Counted from the stretch's first letter, positions 26,469-35,626 are shown. The stretch: 64,000 bases of DNA from JBFONV01 sp040779335 (GCA_040779335.1 JBFONV010000003.1:434001-498000); one strand, 5' to 3'. Notes: generated by a model not told the origin, from the sequence alone. Translations and numbers: made by a program.

Positions 26469-27785
26469 CTATGCATCGATAGTTTCATAGATCACTGGTA
26501 ATGGTGCTATTGATGCTTCCCCTATTAAAATTGACGCTAGGTATTGATTGCTTGCTTGCTTGGCTGAATCTTCACTGCTCGCGTGCACTCGAGCTAAGAC
26601 ATCACCGCGATTAACCAGTGTTCCTACCGGTAGAATTCTATCTAGACCTACGCTATGATCAATTTTTTGGTCATTGGCTAAACGGCCCCCACCTAACTCA
26701 ACTATCGCCATACCAATATCACGGGTTTGCATATGGTTTATATAGCCATGTTGTGGTGCAATAATTTCCTTAATGACATTTGCTTTTTGCATTGACTGCC
26801 AAGGGTTTTCAATCAAATCTGACGGTCCACCTAGCATCGCAATCATTTTGCCAAATACTTCTGCAGCTTTTCCAGAAGACAACGCGTGATCAACTTTTTG
26901 CTGTGCATCGCGATCACTACTGGCAATCTCGGTATTGATGATCATTGCTTTAGCTAACGCGACAACAATTTGATGCAATCTCGGTTCACGTTGTTTACCT
27001 GTTAAATATTTTACCGTTTCGTAAATTTCTAAGGCATTACCAGCACTGGTGCCAAGCACTTGATTCATGTCGGTAATTATTGCTTGTGTTTTAACACCTG
27101 CACCATTAGCAACACGAACAATACTTTGCGCTAACGCTTTTGCATCGTCAATATTTGTCATCATCGCACCATTACCCATTTTGACATCCATCACTAACGC
27201 ATCTAGACCCGCCGCAAGCTTTTTCGACAAAATAGAAGCGGTTATTAACGGGATAGATTCTACCGTCCCAGTAACATCTCGAATGGAATATAGACGTTTG
27301 TCTGCCGGCGCAATATTACTAGTTTGTGAGATGATTGCGACACCTAATTCCGCAACGATACGCTTAAACTCAGCATTACTCGGTTGTACGTTAAACCCTT
27401 GAATGCTTTCTAGTTTATCAGCCGTCCCTCCAGTATGACCTAACCCTCTGCCCGAGACCATAGGCACATATGCACCACAGGCGGCAACAATAGCCGCTAA
27501 CATAAAACTGACTTTATCACCGACACCACCGGTTGAATGCTTATCTACGATTGGCCCATCTATTTCCGGCCACGAGAGTACGTCACCAGAATGCATCATG
27601 TTTTGGGTAAGGGAGACAATTTCGTCGGTATTCATCCCTTGTTGGTAAATCGCCATCGCCATTGATCCGACTTGGGCATCATTAAAATTTCCGGTAACTA
27701 AACCATCGACAAAACATTTGATTTCTTGCTCGCTAAGCGCTTTTCCATCTCGCTTTGCTCTAATAATTTCTTGAGGTAAATACAT
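26469..27785 (-). CDS. deoA: Thymidine phosphorylase
   Basis: DeoA phosphorolyses thymidine and deoxyuridine to base and deoxyribose 1-phosphate. The product carries QEIIRAKRDGKALS, the family signature GPIVDKHSTGGVGDK, SGRGLGHTGGTADKLE, RLYSIRDVTGTVESIPLI and DVKMGNGAMM. The ATG at 27785 (438 residues) aligns with E. coli DeoA; a TTG three codons upstream sits too close to the AAGGA to be preferred. It follows cdd after a short gap, so deoxycytidine can be deaminated and then cleaved by products of one transcript. Confidence 0.94.
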   Translation of the reverse strand: MYLPQEIIRAKRDGKALSEQEIKCFVDGLVTGNFNDAQVGSMAMAIYQQGMNTDEIVSLTQNMMHSGDVLSWPEIDGPIVDKHSTGGVGDKVSFMLAAIVAACGAYVPMVSGRGLGHTGGTADKLESIQGFNVQPSNAEFKRIVAELGVAIISQTSNIAPADKRLYSIRDVTGTVESIPLITASILSKKLAAGLDALVMDVKMGNGAMMTNIDDAKALAQSIVRVANGAGVKTQAIITDMNQVLGTSAGNALEIYETVKYLTGKQREPRLHQIVVALAKAMIINTEIASSDRDAQQKVDHALSSGKAAEVFGKMIAMLGGPSDLIENPWQSMQKANVIKEIIAPQHGYINHMQTRDIGMAIVELGGGRLANDQKIDHSVGLDRILPVGTLVNRGDVLARVHASSEDSAKQASNQYLASILIGEASIAPLPVIYETIDA

Positions 27786-27799
27786 ACTAATCAATATCC

Positions 27800-28231
27800 T
27801 TATGAATTCTTATTATGATCGATTAAGTTCTGTGGCGTGAATGCGTCGGGTAGCAATTGCTTTACCGTCCAGACTTTTTGCTGATTTAAATGATTAACCG
27901 CCATGATTGGCGCTGCGGGTTCAAGAAACTCGGCAATCACTTGTCGACAAGCACCACATGGAGGCGTTAAGATTTCTTGCCCGGTGTATATCACCATGGC
28001 GCTAAATCTTTGTTCGCCGTTGACAATGCCGTGGCTAATACAGTTACGCTCTGCGCAGACGGTTAAACCATAAGATGCATTTTCTACATTACACCCTTTA
28101 ACGACATTGCCATTATCCGTCATCGCAGCAGCGCCAACGTGAAATTTGCTGTAAGGTGCATAGGCTCTATCGGCAGCTTGTTTTGCGGCCTCAATTAATG
28201 GTTGCCAATTCATAATATTGTGATCGGACAT
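27800..28231 (-). CDS. cdd: Cytidine deaminase
   Basis: Cdd converts cytidine and deoxycytidine to (deoxy)uridine. The 143-residue product is the small tetrameric type, unlike the 294-residue E. coli enzyme. The zinc site is complete: CAERN with catalytic Glu, and PPCGACRQ with the second and third cysteines; APYSKFHVGAA and GCNVENASYG are also present. The ATG has GAAAGG six bases upstream. It is the first gene of the cdd-deoA unit, whose leader carries a perfect RutR-like operator. Confidence 0.95.
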   Translation of the reverse strand: MSDHNIMNWQPLIEAAKQAADRAYAPYSKFHVGAAAMTDNGNVVKGCNVENASYGLTVCAERNCISHGIVNGEQRFSAMVIYTGQEILTPPCGACRQVIAEFLEPAAPIMAVNHLNQQKVWTVKQLLPDAFTPQNLIDHNKNS

Positions 28232-28272
28232 AATATACCTTTCTAATAACCATAGTTGTCTTTATTTCTTTT

Positions 28273-28290
28273 CCTGACCATTTGGTCAGG
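28273..28290. promoter_or_regulatory. Predicted RutR-like TetR operator (cdd-deoA)
   Basis: CCTGACC-ATTT-GGTCAGG is a perfect 18-base palindrome 41 bases before the cdd start, in the position expected for a repressor site. Its core is shared with the udk/deoB site and resembles the RutR consensus TTGACCA-NN-TGGTCAA. The probable binder is the TetR-family protein encoded at 32287. Confidence 0.85.
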
Positions 28291-28352
28291 ATAACTATAT
28301 AACAATGGATGAAATGTGCAACAACTATAAAGCACTAAGATAAATCTTAGAC

Positions 28353-28384
28353 AAAAAAAACCGCACAATAATGCGCGGTTTTTA
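28353..28384 (-). terminator. Terminator after the large TonB receptor
   Basis: AAAAACCGC and GCGGTTTTT form a nine-base stem with a ten-base loop. On the minus strand, the direction of the TonB receptor gene, the stem is followed by eight T residues, 20 bases past the stop codon. Confidence 0.88.
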
Positions 28385-28404
28385 CAGCTAAGCTAAATCA
28401 ATAC

Positions 28405-31400
28405 TTAGAACGTGTATTTAACACCTACACGAATTTCCCATAGCGATTGCGTAAGAAACGTTGTTTCTTCAGCGTTAGCTGGAATAAACTCATTGTATGT
28501 ATAAGTGCCGTCACTGTTCAAGTCAGCGTCTAAAACGTTTTGCCCAACAAAGTTACCCACTTTCTTAAGACCAGAGCTATCATCCAACAAATTAGCAAGG
28601 TTTTTAATTACAAAGTAAGCATTGGCTTTTTGACCGTCATAAAAACCAGGTAATTGCTGATCAATACGGAAGTCTAGGCGTGTATTCCAAGAAGCATTAT
28701 GCGAATTACGGTCAACAATCTCACCACGTTTAAAGCCTTTTGAGTCAATAAAATCGTTGAATGCAGCTAAATCGAAATCATCAGCATAGGTTACGTTAGC
28801 ATCATTTTCTGTAGGAATGTATAACAAATGACGACGGCTACTAAACTCTGTAGCACCAACAGTTATACCATCATAGGTATAAGACATTGGGCGACCTTCA
28901 GTTCTTGAACCGAATAAGCTAAAGTTGGTTTTATAACCATCAAAGATCTCAGCTGTGTAACGCAAGTTAAACGTAAAACGATGAGGTGTTTCATAGTTAG
29001 ACGTTGCTAAACCCGGGTCCATCGCATCTGTTGTTGCAAAACCAGTAAAGTTAGAAAACGATACCGCACTGGTCATCGGAGAAACATCTTCAGACTTGTT
29101 GTATGCATAACCAAATGAAGCATCTAAACCAAAATCAAACTCTTTTTTAACTGCTATTGAAATTGTCGTAGATTTACCATCTTCTTTGGCGTTATCAAGA
29201 ATTAAGTCACTCTTACGGAAGTTACGAGTAATAGCACTGCCATTATCACGATAGCCTACGGTGACATAATCGTATACTGCACGACCATCAAAGTTTTCCG
29301 TTCTGTTCTCTAAGTCCCATGAAGCTGCAGTAATTAGTGCGCTATCTTTCTTTTGAGAGTATAAGAAATCACCCTGGAAAATATAATCATTTTCTGTCGT
29401 ATAGGTAAAACCTAAGCTGTACTTCCATTCTGAAGGTACGTCAAATCCTTCTGCTATAGCATTAACAGATGGTTCATTGCCTAAAGATGGTGAGTTTGCT
29501 GTTACCTCGTCAACCTGATCCTGCAACGGATCAAATATTGGACGACCTGAACCACTAAACAACCCGGCAATCGGTGTTCCATCAGGATTAAGTAATGGAG
29601 TATCTCTGCGGTAGGTATCGATATTTGTAATACCATCGTTTGAATAAGAGTTAGAAATCCAAACATTCGGATTACCACCAGAGTAAAGGCCAAAACCACC
29701 ACGTATTTCTAAATTATCTTCTACACGCCAATTGAAGCCAAAACGAGGCTGAACTAAGCTTTTTCCATCAAGTGTTTCGGTATTGCTATAACCGTAACGA
29801 TTAAAAAAGTCAGCGTTAAAACGTGGTGTATCATCACTGGTATACCAGTCATAGCGTAAACCAAAGACTATTGTTAAATCGACCTCGTCAAATACATATT
29901 CATCTTGAATATAAGCAGCATGTGTTGCGTATTCAAAGTTAGCACCCGCATCAACAGGATTATTTGTACCGGCTGAGTTATTATAGTAAATATCGTCTGC
30001 CATACCTTCTTCAAAATCATCTAAGCCATTGAAGCGGTATTCCCCAATAGTATGCTGCATAAACAAGTTAAATACGTTTAAGTTCTCATACTCATAACCA
30101 CCTGTGAACGTGTGATTTTCGTAAAAATATGCTGCAGCAAGCTTTAATGTTTGGCTCTTCCATTTAAGCTTGTTTGATTGTCTAGAATCATCTGGGCCCA
30201 TATAAATTGAAGCGCCATTAATTCGTTCAATTTGAATTTCGCCAAATCCACTATCAGCATCTAAAGACTGTTGACGATTATCAAGCTTAGTTTGGCCGAT
30301 ACGTATTTCAGTTGAAAAATCGTTTGTCCAGTTTGAATACAATGAGCCCACAACAGCATTTAACTTAGCACCCACTTCATAAAAATGGTTGCTCAATGTA
30401 ACTGTGTTATTACGTTCGTCTGACTGATCCCATTTAAAACCATCATTGTAGTTATAAACTAGTGAAGCACGGTGATCATCGTTAATGTTCCAATCTAGTT
30501 TAATTAAAACTTTTTCATCTTCTACAGGCATTGAAGCTGGTGTACCACCGGCATCATAGCCGTATACGTCTTTAGCGATTTGTATTGCACGATCTAGCTC
30601 AGCTTGAGATATTTGATTGCCTAGCGCATCGTATTGGAAGATTTGTGCACCTTCTAATTTTTCATATGCGCCAAAAAAGAATAGTTTATCTTTAATTAGC
30701 GGAAGACCAACATCAAAACCGTAGCGTTTTTCACTATAGTTTCCCGTATCAACTTTTTCTCCGTCTATTTCATCACCACGCAATGAGTCGCTTGAGTAAT
30801 CAAAAAACACGCTACCATGTACTTCGTTGCCACCAGATTTTGTTACTGCATTAATATTACAGCCTGTGAAACCACCATATTGAACATCAAATGGAGCAAT
30901 CTCTACGCTAACTTGGTCAAGTGAGCTAAAAGAAAATGGCATACGTACTGTTGGATAACCATTAAAGTTCAAACCGAAGCTATCGTTCATGCGAACGCCA
31001 TCAACCGTTAAACTACTATTACGAGGGTTACTACCGGCACAAAGAATAGCTTCTTCGCCATCACTTTCTTCAATGTTAATGCGAGGGTCAATACGAACCA
31101 AATCTTTAATATCTCGATCAGCAGATGCTGCAGTTTCAAGATCAGTTAAGTCAAAGTGTCTTGATGGGCTTGTTGAGCCAAACTCTACTGCCGTTAACGT
31201 AGAACCTGTTACAACGATTGTTTCAATGTTGTCAGCTTCTAAAGCAAGGTTTAGGTCTAAGGGTTCACCTAATTTAAGATAAACATCATTAATGATTCGG
31301 TCTTGAAATTTATTTGAATCTAATTTTATAGTATATGGACCACCAACACGCAAACCTTTAGCTGAAAACAAACCTGAGTTGTTAACAGTAAATACACTGG

Positions 31401-31575
31401 TTGTGCCCGATGGAACGTGAGTTAATGTAATCACTGTGCCAGCGGCAGGGTTGCCTTGAGGTCCTACAACTTCACCTTTAATTGAAGATGATGTTGTATT
31501 AGCCATTGCTGATGTCGTTAAGCCAAGTGCAAGAACAACTGCACCTGTTATGCGTGAGAGACGATGAGTTTTCAT
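28405..31575 (-). CDS. Large TonB-dependent receptor with N-terminal carboxypeptidase-like domain
   Basis: This 1056-residue outer-membrane receptor is of the Oar-like class. It has a signal peptide (to about SAMA), a carboxypeptidase-regulatory-like beta-sandwich (IKGEVVGPQGNPAAGTVITL), an ETIVVTGS TonB-box-like segment, a plug with LTVDGVRMNDSFG and FDVQYGGFTGCNINAVTKSG, and a very long barrel ending in REIRVGVKYTF. Such receptors usually handle large or oligomeric ligands. It sits between cdd and the RutR-like regulator, with operator-like sites upstream, so I infer uptake of nucleosides or nucleic-acid fragments. The ligand itself is unproved. Confidence 0.85.
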   Translation of the reverse strand: MKTHRLSRITGAVVLALGLTTSAMANTTSSSIKGEVVGPQGNPAAGTVITLTHVPSGTTSVFTVNNSGLFSAKGLRVGGPYTIKLDSNKFQDRIINDVYLKLGEPLDLNLALEADNIETIVVTGSTLTAVEFGSTSPSRHFDLTDLETAASADRDIKDLVRIDPRINIEESDGEEAILCAGSNPRNSSLTVDGVRMNDSFGLNFNGYPTVRMPFSFSSLDQVSVEIAPFDVQYGGFTGCNINAVTKSGGNEVHGSVFFDYSSDSLRGDEIDGEKVDTGNYSEKRYGFDVGLPLIKDKLFFFGAYEKLEGAQIFQYDALGNQISQAELDRAIQIAKDVYGYDAGGTPASMPVEDEKVLIKLDWNINDDHRASLVYNYNDGFKWDQSDERNNTVTLSNHFYEVGAKLNAVVGSLYSNWTNDFSTEIRIGQTKLDNRQQSLDADSGFGEIQIERINGASIYMGPDDSRQSNKLKWKSQTLKLAAAYFYENHTFTGGYEYENLNVFNLFMQHTIGEYRFNGLDDFEEGMADDIYYNNSAGTNNPVDAGANFEYATHAAYIQDEYVFDEVDLTIVFGLRYDWYTSDDTPRFNADFFNRYGYSNTETLDGKSLVQPRFGFNWRVEDNLEIRGGFGLYSGGNPNVWISNSYSNDGITNIDTYRRDTPLLNPDGTPIAGLFSGSGRPIFDPLQDQVDEVTANSPSLGNEPSVNAIAEGFDVPSEWKYSLGFTYTTENDYIFQGDFLYSQKKDSALITAASWDLENRTENFDGRAVYDYVTVGYRDNGSAITRNFRKSDLILDNAKEDGKSTTISIAVKKEFDFGLDASFGYAYNKSEDVSPMTSAVSFSNFTGFATTDAMDPGLATSNYETPHRFTFNLRYTAEIFDGYKTNFSLFGSRTEGRPMSYTYDGITVGATEFSSRRHLLYIPTENDANVTYADDFDLAAFNDFIDSKGFKRGEIVDRNSHNASWNTRLDFRIDQQLPGFYDGQKANAYFVIKNLANLLDDSSGLKKVGNFVGQNVLDADLNSDGTYTYNEFIPANAEETTFLTQSLWEIRVGVKYTF

Positions 31576-31903
31576 CAGATTTTCCTTGGTGTTTTTGTCG
31601 TTTTATTATTTTAAAAGCCACTCTATTAACTGAGTATTACTTTTAGTCTAAAATACGTTTTCAGGTGAAATTAGACCAGAGATTTTTTACAATTTCATTA
31701 CATTTTTTCATAATAGCTAAAAATAATAGTTATCTTGTATTGTATAAAATTACAGCAAAAGCACATGTAAAAATATAAGTGCTTTTATTTCAATGATTTA
31801 TGCGCAGTCTCCTTTTAAATATTTCATTTTCAAATAATGATTATTTTTTAAATAAATTTTGATTGGTTAAAAATTAACAGACTGCATATTATTAAATACC
31901 TAG

Positions 31904-31921
31904 ACTGTCCAGGTGGTCAGG
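31904..31921. promoter_or_regulatory. Degenerate RutR-like operator (TonB receptor side)
   Basis: ACTGTCC-AGGT-GGTCAGG matches 14 of 18 positions of the perfect site upstream of cdd, with the right half-site GGTCAGG intact. It lies about 330 bases upstream of the TonB receptor start, so its effect depends on where that promoter is. Confidence 0.55.
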
Positions 31922-32179
31922 AATATAACAATACCCTATTAAAAACCTCGTTTTATAACGTTTAGTAATGATTGTTTTTAATCTACCAATCGAACATCTT
32001 TTATAATTTAAGAAATATAAATAATGAATTTTTCTTTAAATATTGCATTTCAACATCAAATACAATGATTTTACTGTTAACATGAATAAACTATAGGTAA
32101 TCTATTTAATATTATCGTGAAATAGCATGTGTTATTACGACATTATTTATTAACATCTATATATTACAACTGGTAACAT

Positions 32180-32197
32180 TCTGACCTTTTGGTTAAC
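32180..32197. promoter_or_regulatory. Degenerate RutR-like operator (tetR side)
   Basis: TCTGACC-TTTT-GGTTAAC matches 13 of 18 positions of the cdd site, with left half-site CTGACC intact. It ends about 90 bases before the tetR start, a natural place for autoregulation of the tetR-nuclease-phosphatase unit. Confidence 0.6.
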
Positions 32198-32286
32198 TAA
32201 AAACATAGATAAAATAATGACATATACCGCTATGCCTGATAAAACAACGCGGCTTTAAATATAATAACAATATAGGTTTTGATTAA

Positions 32287-32919
32287 ATGACTGAGAGTAA
32301 ACAGCCTAATAAGCAAGGGAAAATACGAGCGCAAAGTCAGCAAAAGATTCTGGAAGCAGCGCAACAAGAATTTATATTGCAAGGCTATAAAGGCGCTACC
32401 GTACAATCAATAGCTGACAGAGCAGGTCTGCCTAAAGCTAATGTGCTGTATTACTTTAAAAGTAAAGAGAATATTTATCATGCAGTCTTAGAGCAAACAT
32501 TAGATATGTGGGATCAAGGTATTGGTGATATAGAACCAGAAGACGGTCCTAAGGTTGCCATCGAGAAATTTATTGCTGCTAAAGTAAAAATGTCGTTTAT
32601 GCATCCTGATTCCTCTAAAATCTATGCGATGGAAATTATTCAAGGCGCTCAACACTTAAAAGAATTTGCCAGAACTTACCTACGCCAGTGGGTGAGAACA
32701 AAAGCTAAGCTTTTTCAACACTGGATAGATAACGGCGAAATGAAAGATGTTAACCCCGTTAATTTAATCTTTTTGATCTGGTCATCAACTCAGCATTACG
32801 CCGATTTTGAAGCGCAAATACTGACTATTATGAATCGAGCCGATTATGAAGAGGAAGATGTTGATCAAGTAACACAATTTTTAACCGATATTATTCTTCG
32901 TGGTTGTGGTTTAAAATAG
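32287..32919 (+). CDS. RutR-like TetR-family transcriptional regulator
   Basis: The 210-residue product has an N-terminal TetR helix-turn-helix (ILEAAQQEFILQGYKGATVQ, then SIADRAGLPKANVLYYFKSKE) and a C-terminal domain like that of E. coli RutR (YcdC): LIFLIWSSTQHYADF matches RutR LIFMIWASTQHYADF. RutR senses uracil and thymine. The gene heads a plus-strand unit with a secreted nuclease-fold protein and alkaline phosphatase, and RutR-like palindromes occur before cdd, udk/deoB and this gene. I infer a repressor of nucleic-acid/nucleoside utilisation, released by a pyrimidine or nucleoside. The ribosome-binding site is weak. Confidence 0.88.
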   Translation: MTESKQPNKQGKIRAQSQQKILEAAQQEFILQGYKGATVQSIADRAGLPKANVLYYFKSKENIYHAVLEQTLDMWDQGIGDIEPEDGPKVAIEKFIAAKVKMSFMHPDSSKIYAMEIIQGAQHLKEFARTYLRQWVRTKAKLFQHWIDNGEMKDVNPVNLIFLIWSSTQHYADFEAQILTIMNRADYEEEDVDQVTQFLTDIILRGCGLK

Positions 32920-32928
32920 GACGAAATT

Positions 32929-34128
32929 TTGAAAATACTCTCTGTCAGCTTTTTAATAATATGCACATTAATGATGAATACAGCGCAAGCTAAAACAACT
33001 GATAGCATCCGCATTGCTACGTTTAACGTCAGTATGGAGGCGCTCAATTACATGCCATACGATAAAGAACGCAAAACAGTCGCCAAAGGCAATGAACTAG
33101 CAAGCGCGCTCGCCAATAACCATCAACAAATAAAAAATATTGCTGAAATTATCCAGCGTGTTAATCCTGACATTATATTGCTGAACGAATTTGACCGTGC
33201 CGATGATAGTCACCAATCGTTAAAACACTTTATTGAACAATATCTGGCTGTCAGTCAAAATGGTCAGCCAGCGATTAACTTCCCTTACTTTTATCAAGGT
33301 CCGGTAAATACTGGCGTTAAAGCGCCATTTGATATGAATAACAATGGTATCTTAGATGAAGTGCCTGCCGATACTTACGGTTTTGGCCATTTTCCCGGAC
33401 ACTTTGGTATGGCGCTATTGTCTAAGTACCCGATAGACATTGACAACGTTAGAACGTTTCAATTGTTTAAATGGCGTGATATGCCTGATGCGCTGCAGCC
33501 AATAGACCCGCAAACGAATAGCCCTTGGTATGACGAAAAAGCGTGGGACAACATGCGACTTTCTTCTAAATCGCACTGGGATCTTCCTATCAATGTTAAT
33601 AATCATCGCATTCATATTTTAGCGAGTCACCCTACTCCACCAGTATTTGATGGACCGGAAGACCGAAACGGTAAACGAAATCACGATGAAATTAGGTTCT
33701 GGCACGATTATATATCTAAAGAGCATAGTACCTACATTTACGATGACAACAAACACTATGGCGGCTTAGCTGAAAATGTTCCGTTTGTTATTGTCGGCGA
33801 TCAAAATGCTTCTGCAGTAGATGGCGATGCGATAAAGGAAGGGATCGTTAATTTATTAACATCTGACAAGCTTCAAGATCCTCTGCCTAATAGCGCAGGT
33901 GGCAAAGCGCATCAGCCTGATAACCCAAATGCAATTAATCATACCGCATACTGGGGCATGAGAGCCGATTACGTACTCCCTTCTACCTACGGATGGCATG
34001 TGAAAGACTCTGGCGTATTTTGGCCAGGAGAATCTGATGAAAGCTATCGTTTAATCAAAGATCGCACCGCCTCATCAGATCATCGTTTAGTATGGGTTGA
34101 TTTAGATTTAACCAACACCGACAATTAG
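32929..34128 (+). CDS. Secreted endonuclease/exonuclease/phosphatase-fold protein
   Basis: This 399-residue protein has a signal peptide (to about NTAQA) and the EEP fold: RIATFNVSME, IILLNEFD with the metal Glu, GMALLSKYPI, VIVGDQNAS and the terminal SSDHRLVWVDL with the catalytic Asp-His. It could be a nuclease, a nucleotide phosphodiesterase or a phosphatase. The start is a TTG seven bases after AGG. It lies nine bases behind tetR and 25 bases before alkaline phosphatase. That context favours release of nucleotides from extracellular nucleic acid. The substrate is inferred. Confidence 0.85.
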   Translation: MKILSVSFLIICTLMMNTAQAKTTDSIRIATFNVSMEALNYMPYDKERKTVAKGNELASALANNHQQIKNIAEIIQRVNPDIILLNEFDRADDSHQSLKHFIEQYLAVSQNGQPAINFPYFYQGPVNTGVKAPFDMNNNGILDEVPADTYGFGHFPGHFGMALLSKYPIDIDNVRTFQLFKWRDMPDALQPIDPQTNSPWYDEKAWDNMRLSSKSHWDLPINVNNHRIHILASHPTPPVFDGPEDRNGKRNHDEIRFWHDYISKEHSTYIYDDNKHYGGLAENVPFVIVGDQNASAVDGDAIKEGIVNLLTSDKLQDPLPNSAGGKAHQPDNPNAINHTAYWGMRADYVLPSTYGWHVKDSGVFWPGESDESYRLIKDRTASSDHRLVWVDLDLTNTDN

Positions 34129-34153
34129 ACCAAATAAAATTAGGACTTAAAAG

Positions 34154-35506
34154 ATGAAGCCAGTTTTAACTTCACTATTGCTCGCGATTAGTTCGCTCAC
34201 CATAGCACATGCAACTGAACCCAAAAATATCATCATGATAGTAGGCGATGGCATGGGCCCCGCTTATACAACGGGTTATCGTTATTTTAATGATGATCCA
34301 AGTACTGAAAAAGTTGAAAACACTGTATTTGATCGTCACCTTGTTGGTATGAGTAGTACTTATCCTTCTGACGAACACGGCACCGTTACCGACTCAGCTG
34401 CCGGTGCTACTGCGCTGGCAACGGGAACAAAAACTTACAATGGCGCGATCAGTGTAGATAATGATAAAAAGCCCTTGGAAACCATTCTCGAAAAGGCTAA
34501 ATTACTGGGCAAAAAAACCGGTGTTGTTGTTACTTCTCAAATTAACCATGCAACTCCCGCCGCCTATTTAAGTCATAATGAAAGCCGAAGAAATTATAAT
34601 GAAATTGCCGATAGTTATATTGATAACGGCATTAAAGCCGACCTTTTATTAGGTGGTGGCTGGCAATATTTCATTCGTGAAGATAGAAACTTAGTGGCCG
34701 AATTTAAACAAGCAGGCTTTCATTATTTAGATACCTACGCCCAACTTGATAGCATCCCAAAGGACAAGCCTATTTTAGGACTATTTGCTGACGTTGGCTT
34801 GCCATGGGCTATTGATGACAGCAACAAACATCGCTTGTCTTCGATGACAAAGGCAGCTACCCACTACTTAGAAAATGAAAAAGGCTACTTTTTATTAATA
34901 GAAGCTAGTCAAGTTGATTGGGCCGGCCATGGCAATGATATTACCTCTGCAATGGCAGAAATGGATGATTTGGCAAAAACCTTAGAGTTTTTAGAAGAAT
35001 ATGTAAAATCTCACCCAGAGACGATAGTTGTGTTGACCGCCGATCACAGTACCGGCGGACTAACGCTTGGCGCAGATAAAAAATATCAATGGCACCCAAA
35101 GATATTAAAACAAATGACAATGTCACCTGAAAAAATAGCCAAAACATTAGCCAAGGAAGATATGACGGTTGATAAGTTAACACAACTATTCCCTTTTACT
35201 TTTAGTGATGACGAGTATTCAGCATTAGTAGCAAGCAAAACAGATGCACAGTTAACGTTAACGCAATACCTAGCTATGACTGAAAAGCAGCAAAAAGGTC
35301 AACGTAAGCCTAGCGTTGAGTATGCTCTTTATAAAAGCATAATTCATATAATTGATAAAAGAACCACTACAGGCTGGACAACTGGCGGCCATACGGGCAT
35401 CGACGTACCTGTATTTGCTATCGGCGCACATAATGGTTTATTTAACGGCTATCAAGATAATACCGATATCGCGAAAAAGCTTATTTCTCTGTTATCTGTG
35501 CAGTAA
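34154..35506 (+). CDS. Alkaline phosphatase (PhoA family), exported
   Basis: This 450-residue exported metalloenzyme removes phosphate from monoesters such as nucleotides. It has a signal peptide (MKPVLTSLLLAISSLTIAHA), IIMIVGDGMGPAY with the first metal Asp, TVTDSAAGATALATG with nucleophile Ser81, QVDWAGHGND, LTADHSTGG and WTTGGHTGIDVP. It is third in the tetR-nuclease-phosphatase unit rather than near pho genes, and I see no pho box. This suggests control by nucleic-acid availability and a role in turning nucleotides into nucleosides for uptake. Confidence 0.92.
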   Translation: MKPVLTSLLLAISSLTIAHATEPKNIIMIVGDGMGPAYTTGYRYFNDDPSTEKVENTVFDRHLVGMSSTYPSDEHGTVTDSAAGATALATGTKTYNGAISVDNDKKPLETILEKAKLLGKKTGVVVTSQINHATPAAYLSHNESRRNYNEIADSYIDNGIKADLLLGGGWQYFIREDRNLVAEFKQAGFHYLDTYAQLDSIPKDKPILGLFADVGLPWAIDDSNKHRLSSMTKAATHYLENEKGYFLLIEASQVDWAGHGNDITSAMAEMDDLAKTLEFLEEYVKSHPETIVVLTADHSTGGLTLGADKKYQWHPKILKQMTMSPEKIAKTLAKEDMTVDKLTQLFPFTFSDDEYSALVASKTDAQLTLTQYLAMTEKQQKGQRKPSVEYALYKSIIHIIDKRTTTGWTTGGHTGIDVPVFAIGAHNGLFNGYQDNTDIAKKLISLLSVQ

Positions 35507-35539
35507 ACTAGCGATGGTTTAAACTTATAATCCATCATT

Positions 35540-35573
35540 AAAAAAGCCGAGATAATGTTATCTCGGCTTTTTT
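35540..35573. terminator. Bidirectional terminator, phosphatase/metC
   Basis: AAAAAAGCCGAGATAA and TTATCTCGGCTTTTTT make a perfect 16-base stem with a two-base tip (TG). Flanking A and T runs allow it to end both the plus-strand phosphatase unit and the minus-strand metC transcript. Confidence 0.95.
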
Positions 35574-35626
35574 AATGCTTACTTTATAAGACTAACTTAC
35601 ATAACTAGGCATTATTCTTAGAGAAA

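Larger units (their letters stand above)
31576..32286. other. Long divergent regulatory region, TonB receptor/tetR
   Basis: This 711-base AT-rich gap separates the divergent TonB receptor and tetR genes. It holds two degenerate RutR-like sites (31904-31921 and 32180-32197). The remainder shows no credible gene. Its unusual length leaves room for long leaders or additional regulator sites. Confidence 0.6.

Noticed and set aside
27067..27402. Plus-strand open frame of 111 codons inside deoA
   Set aside because: It is antisense to a complete thymidine phosphorylase gene; no ribosome-binding site or family match was seen.
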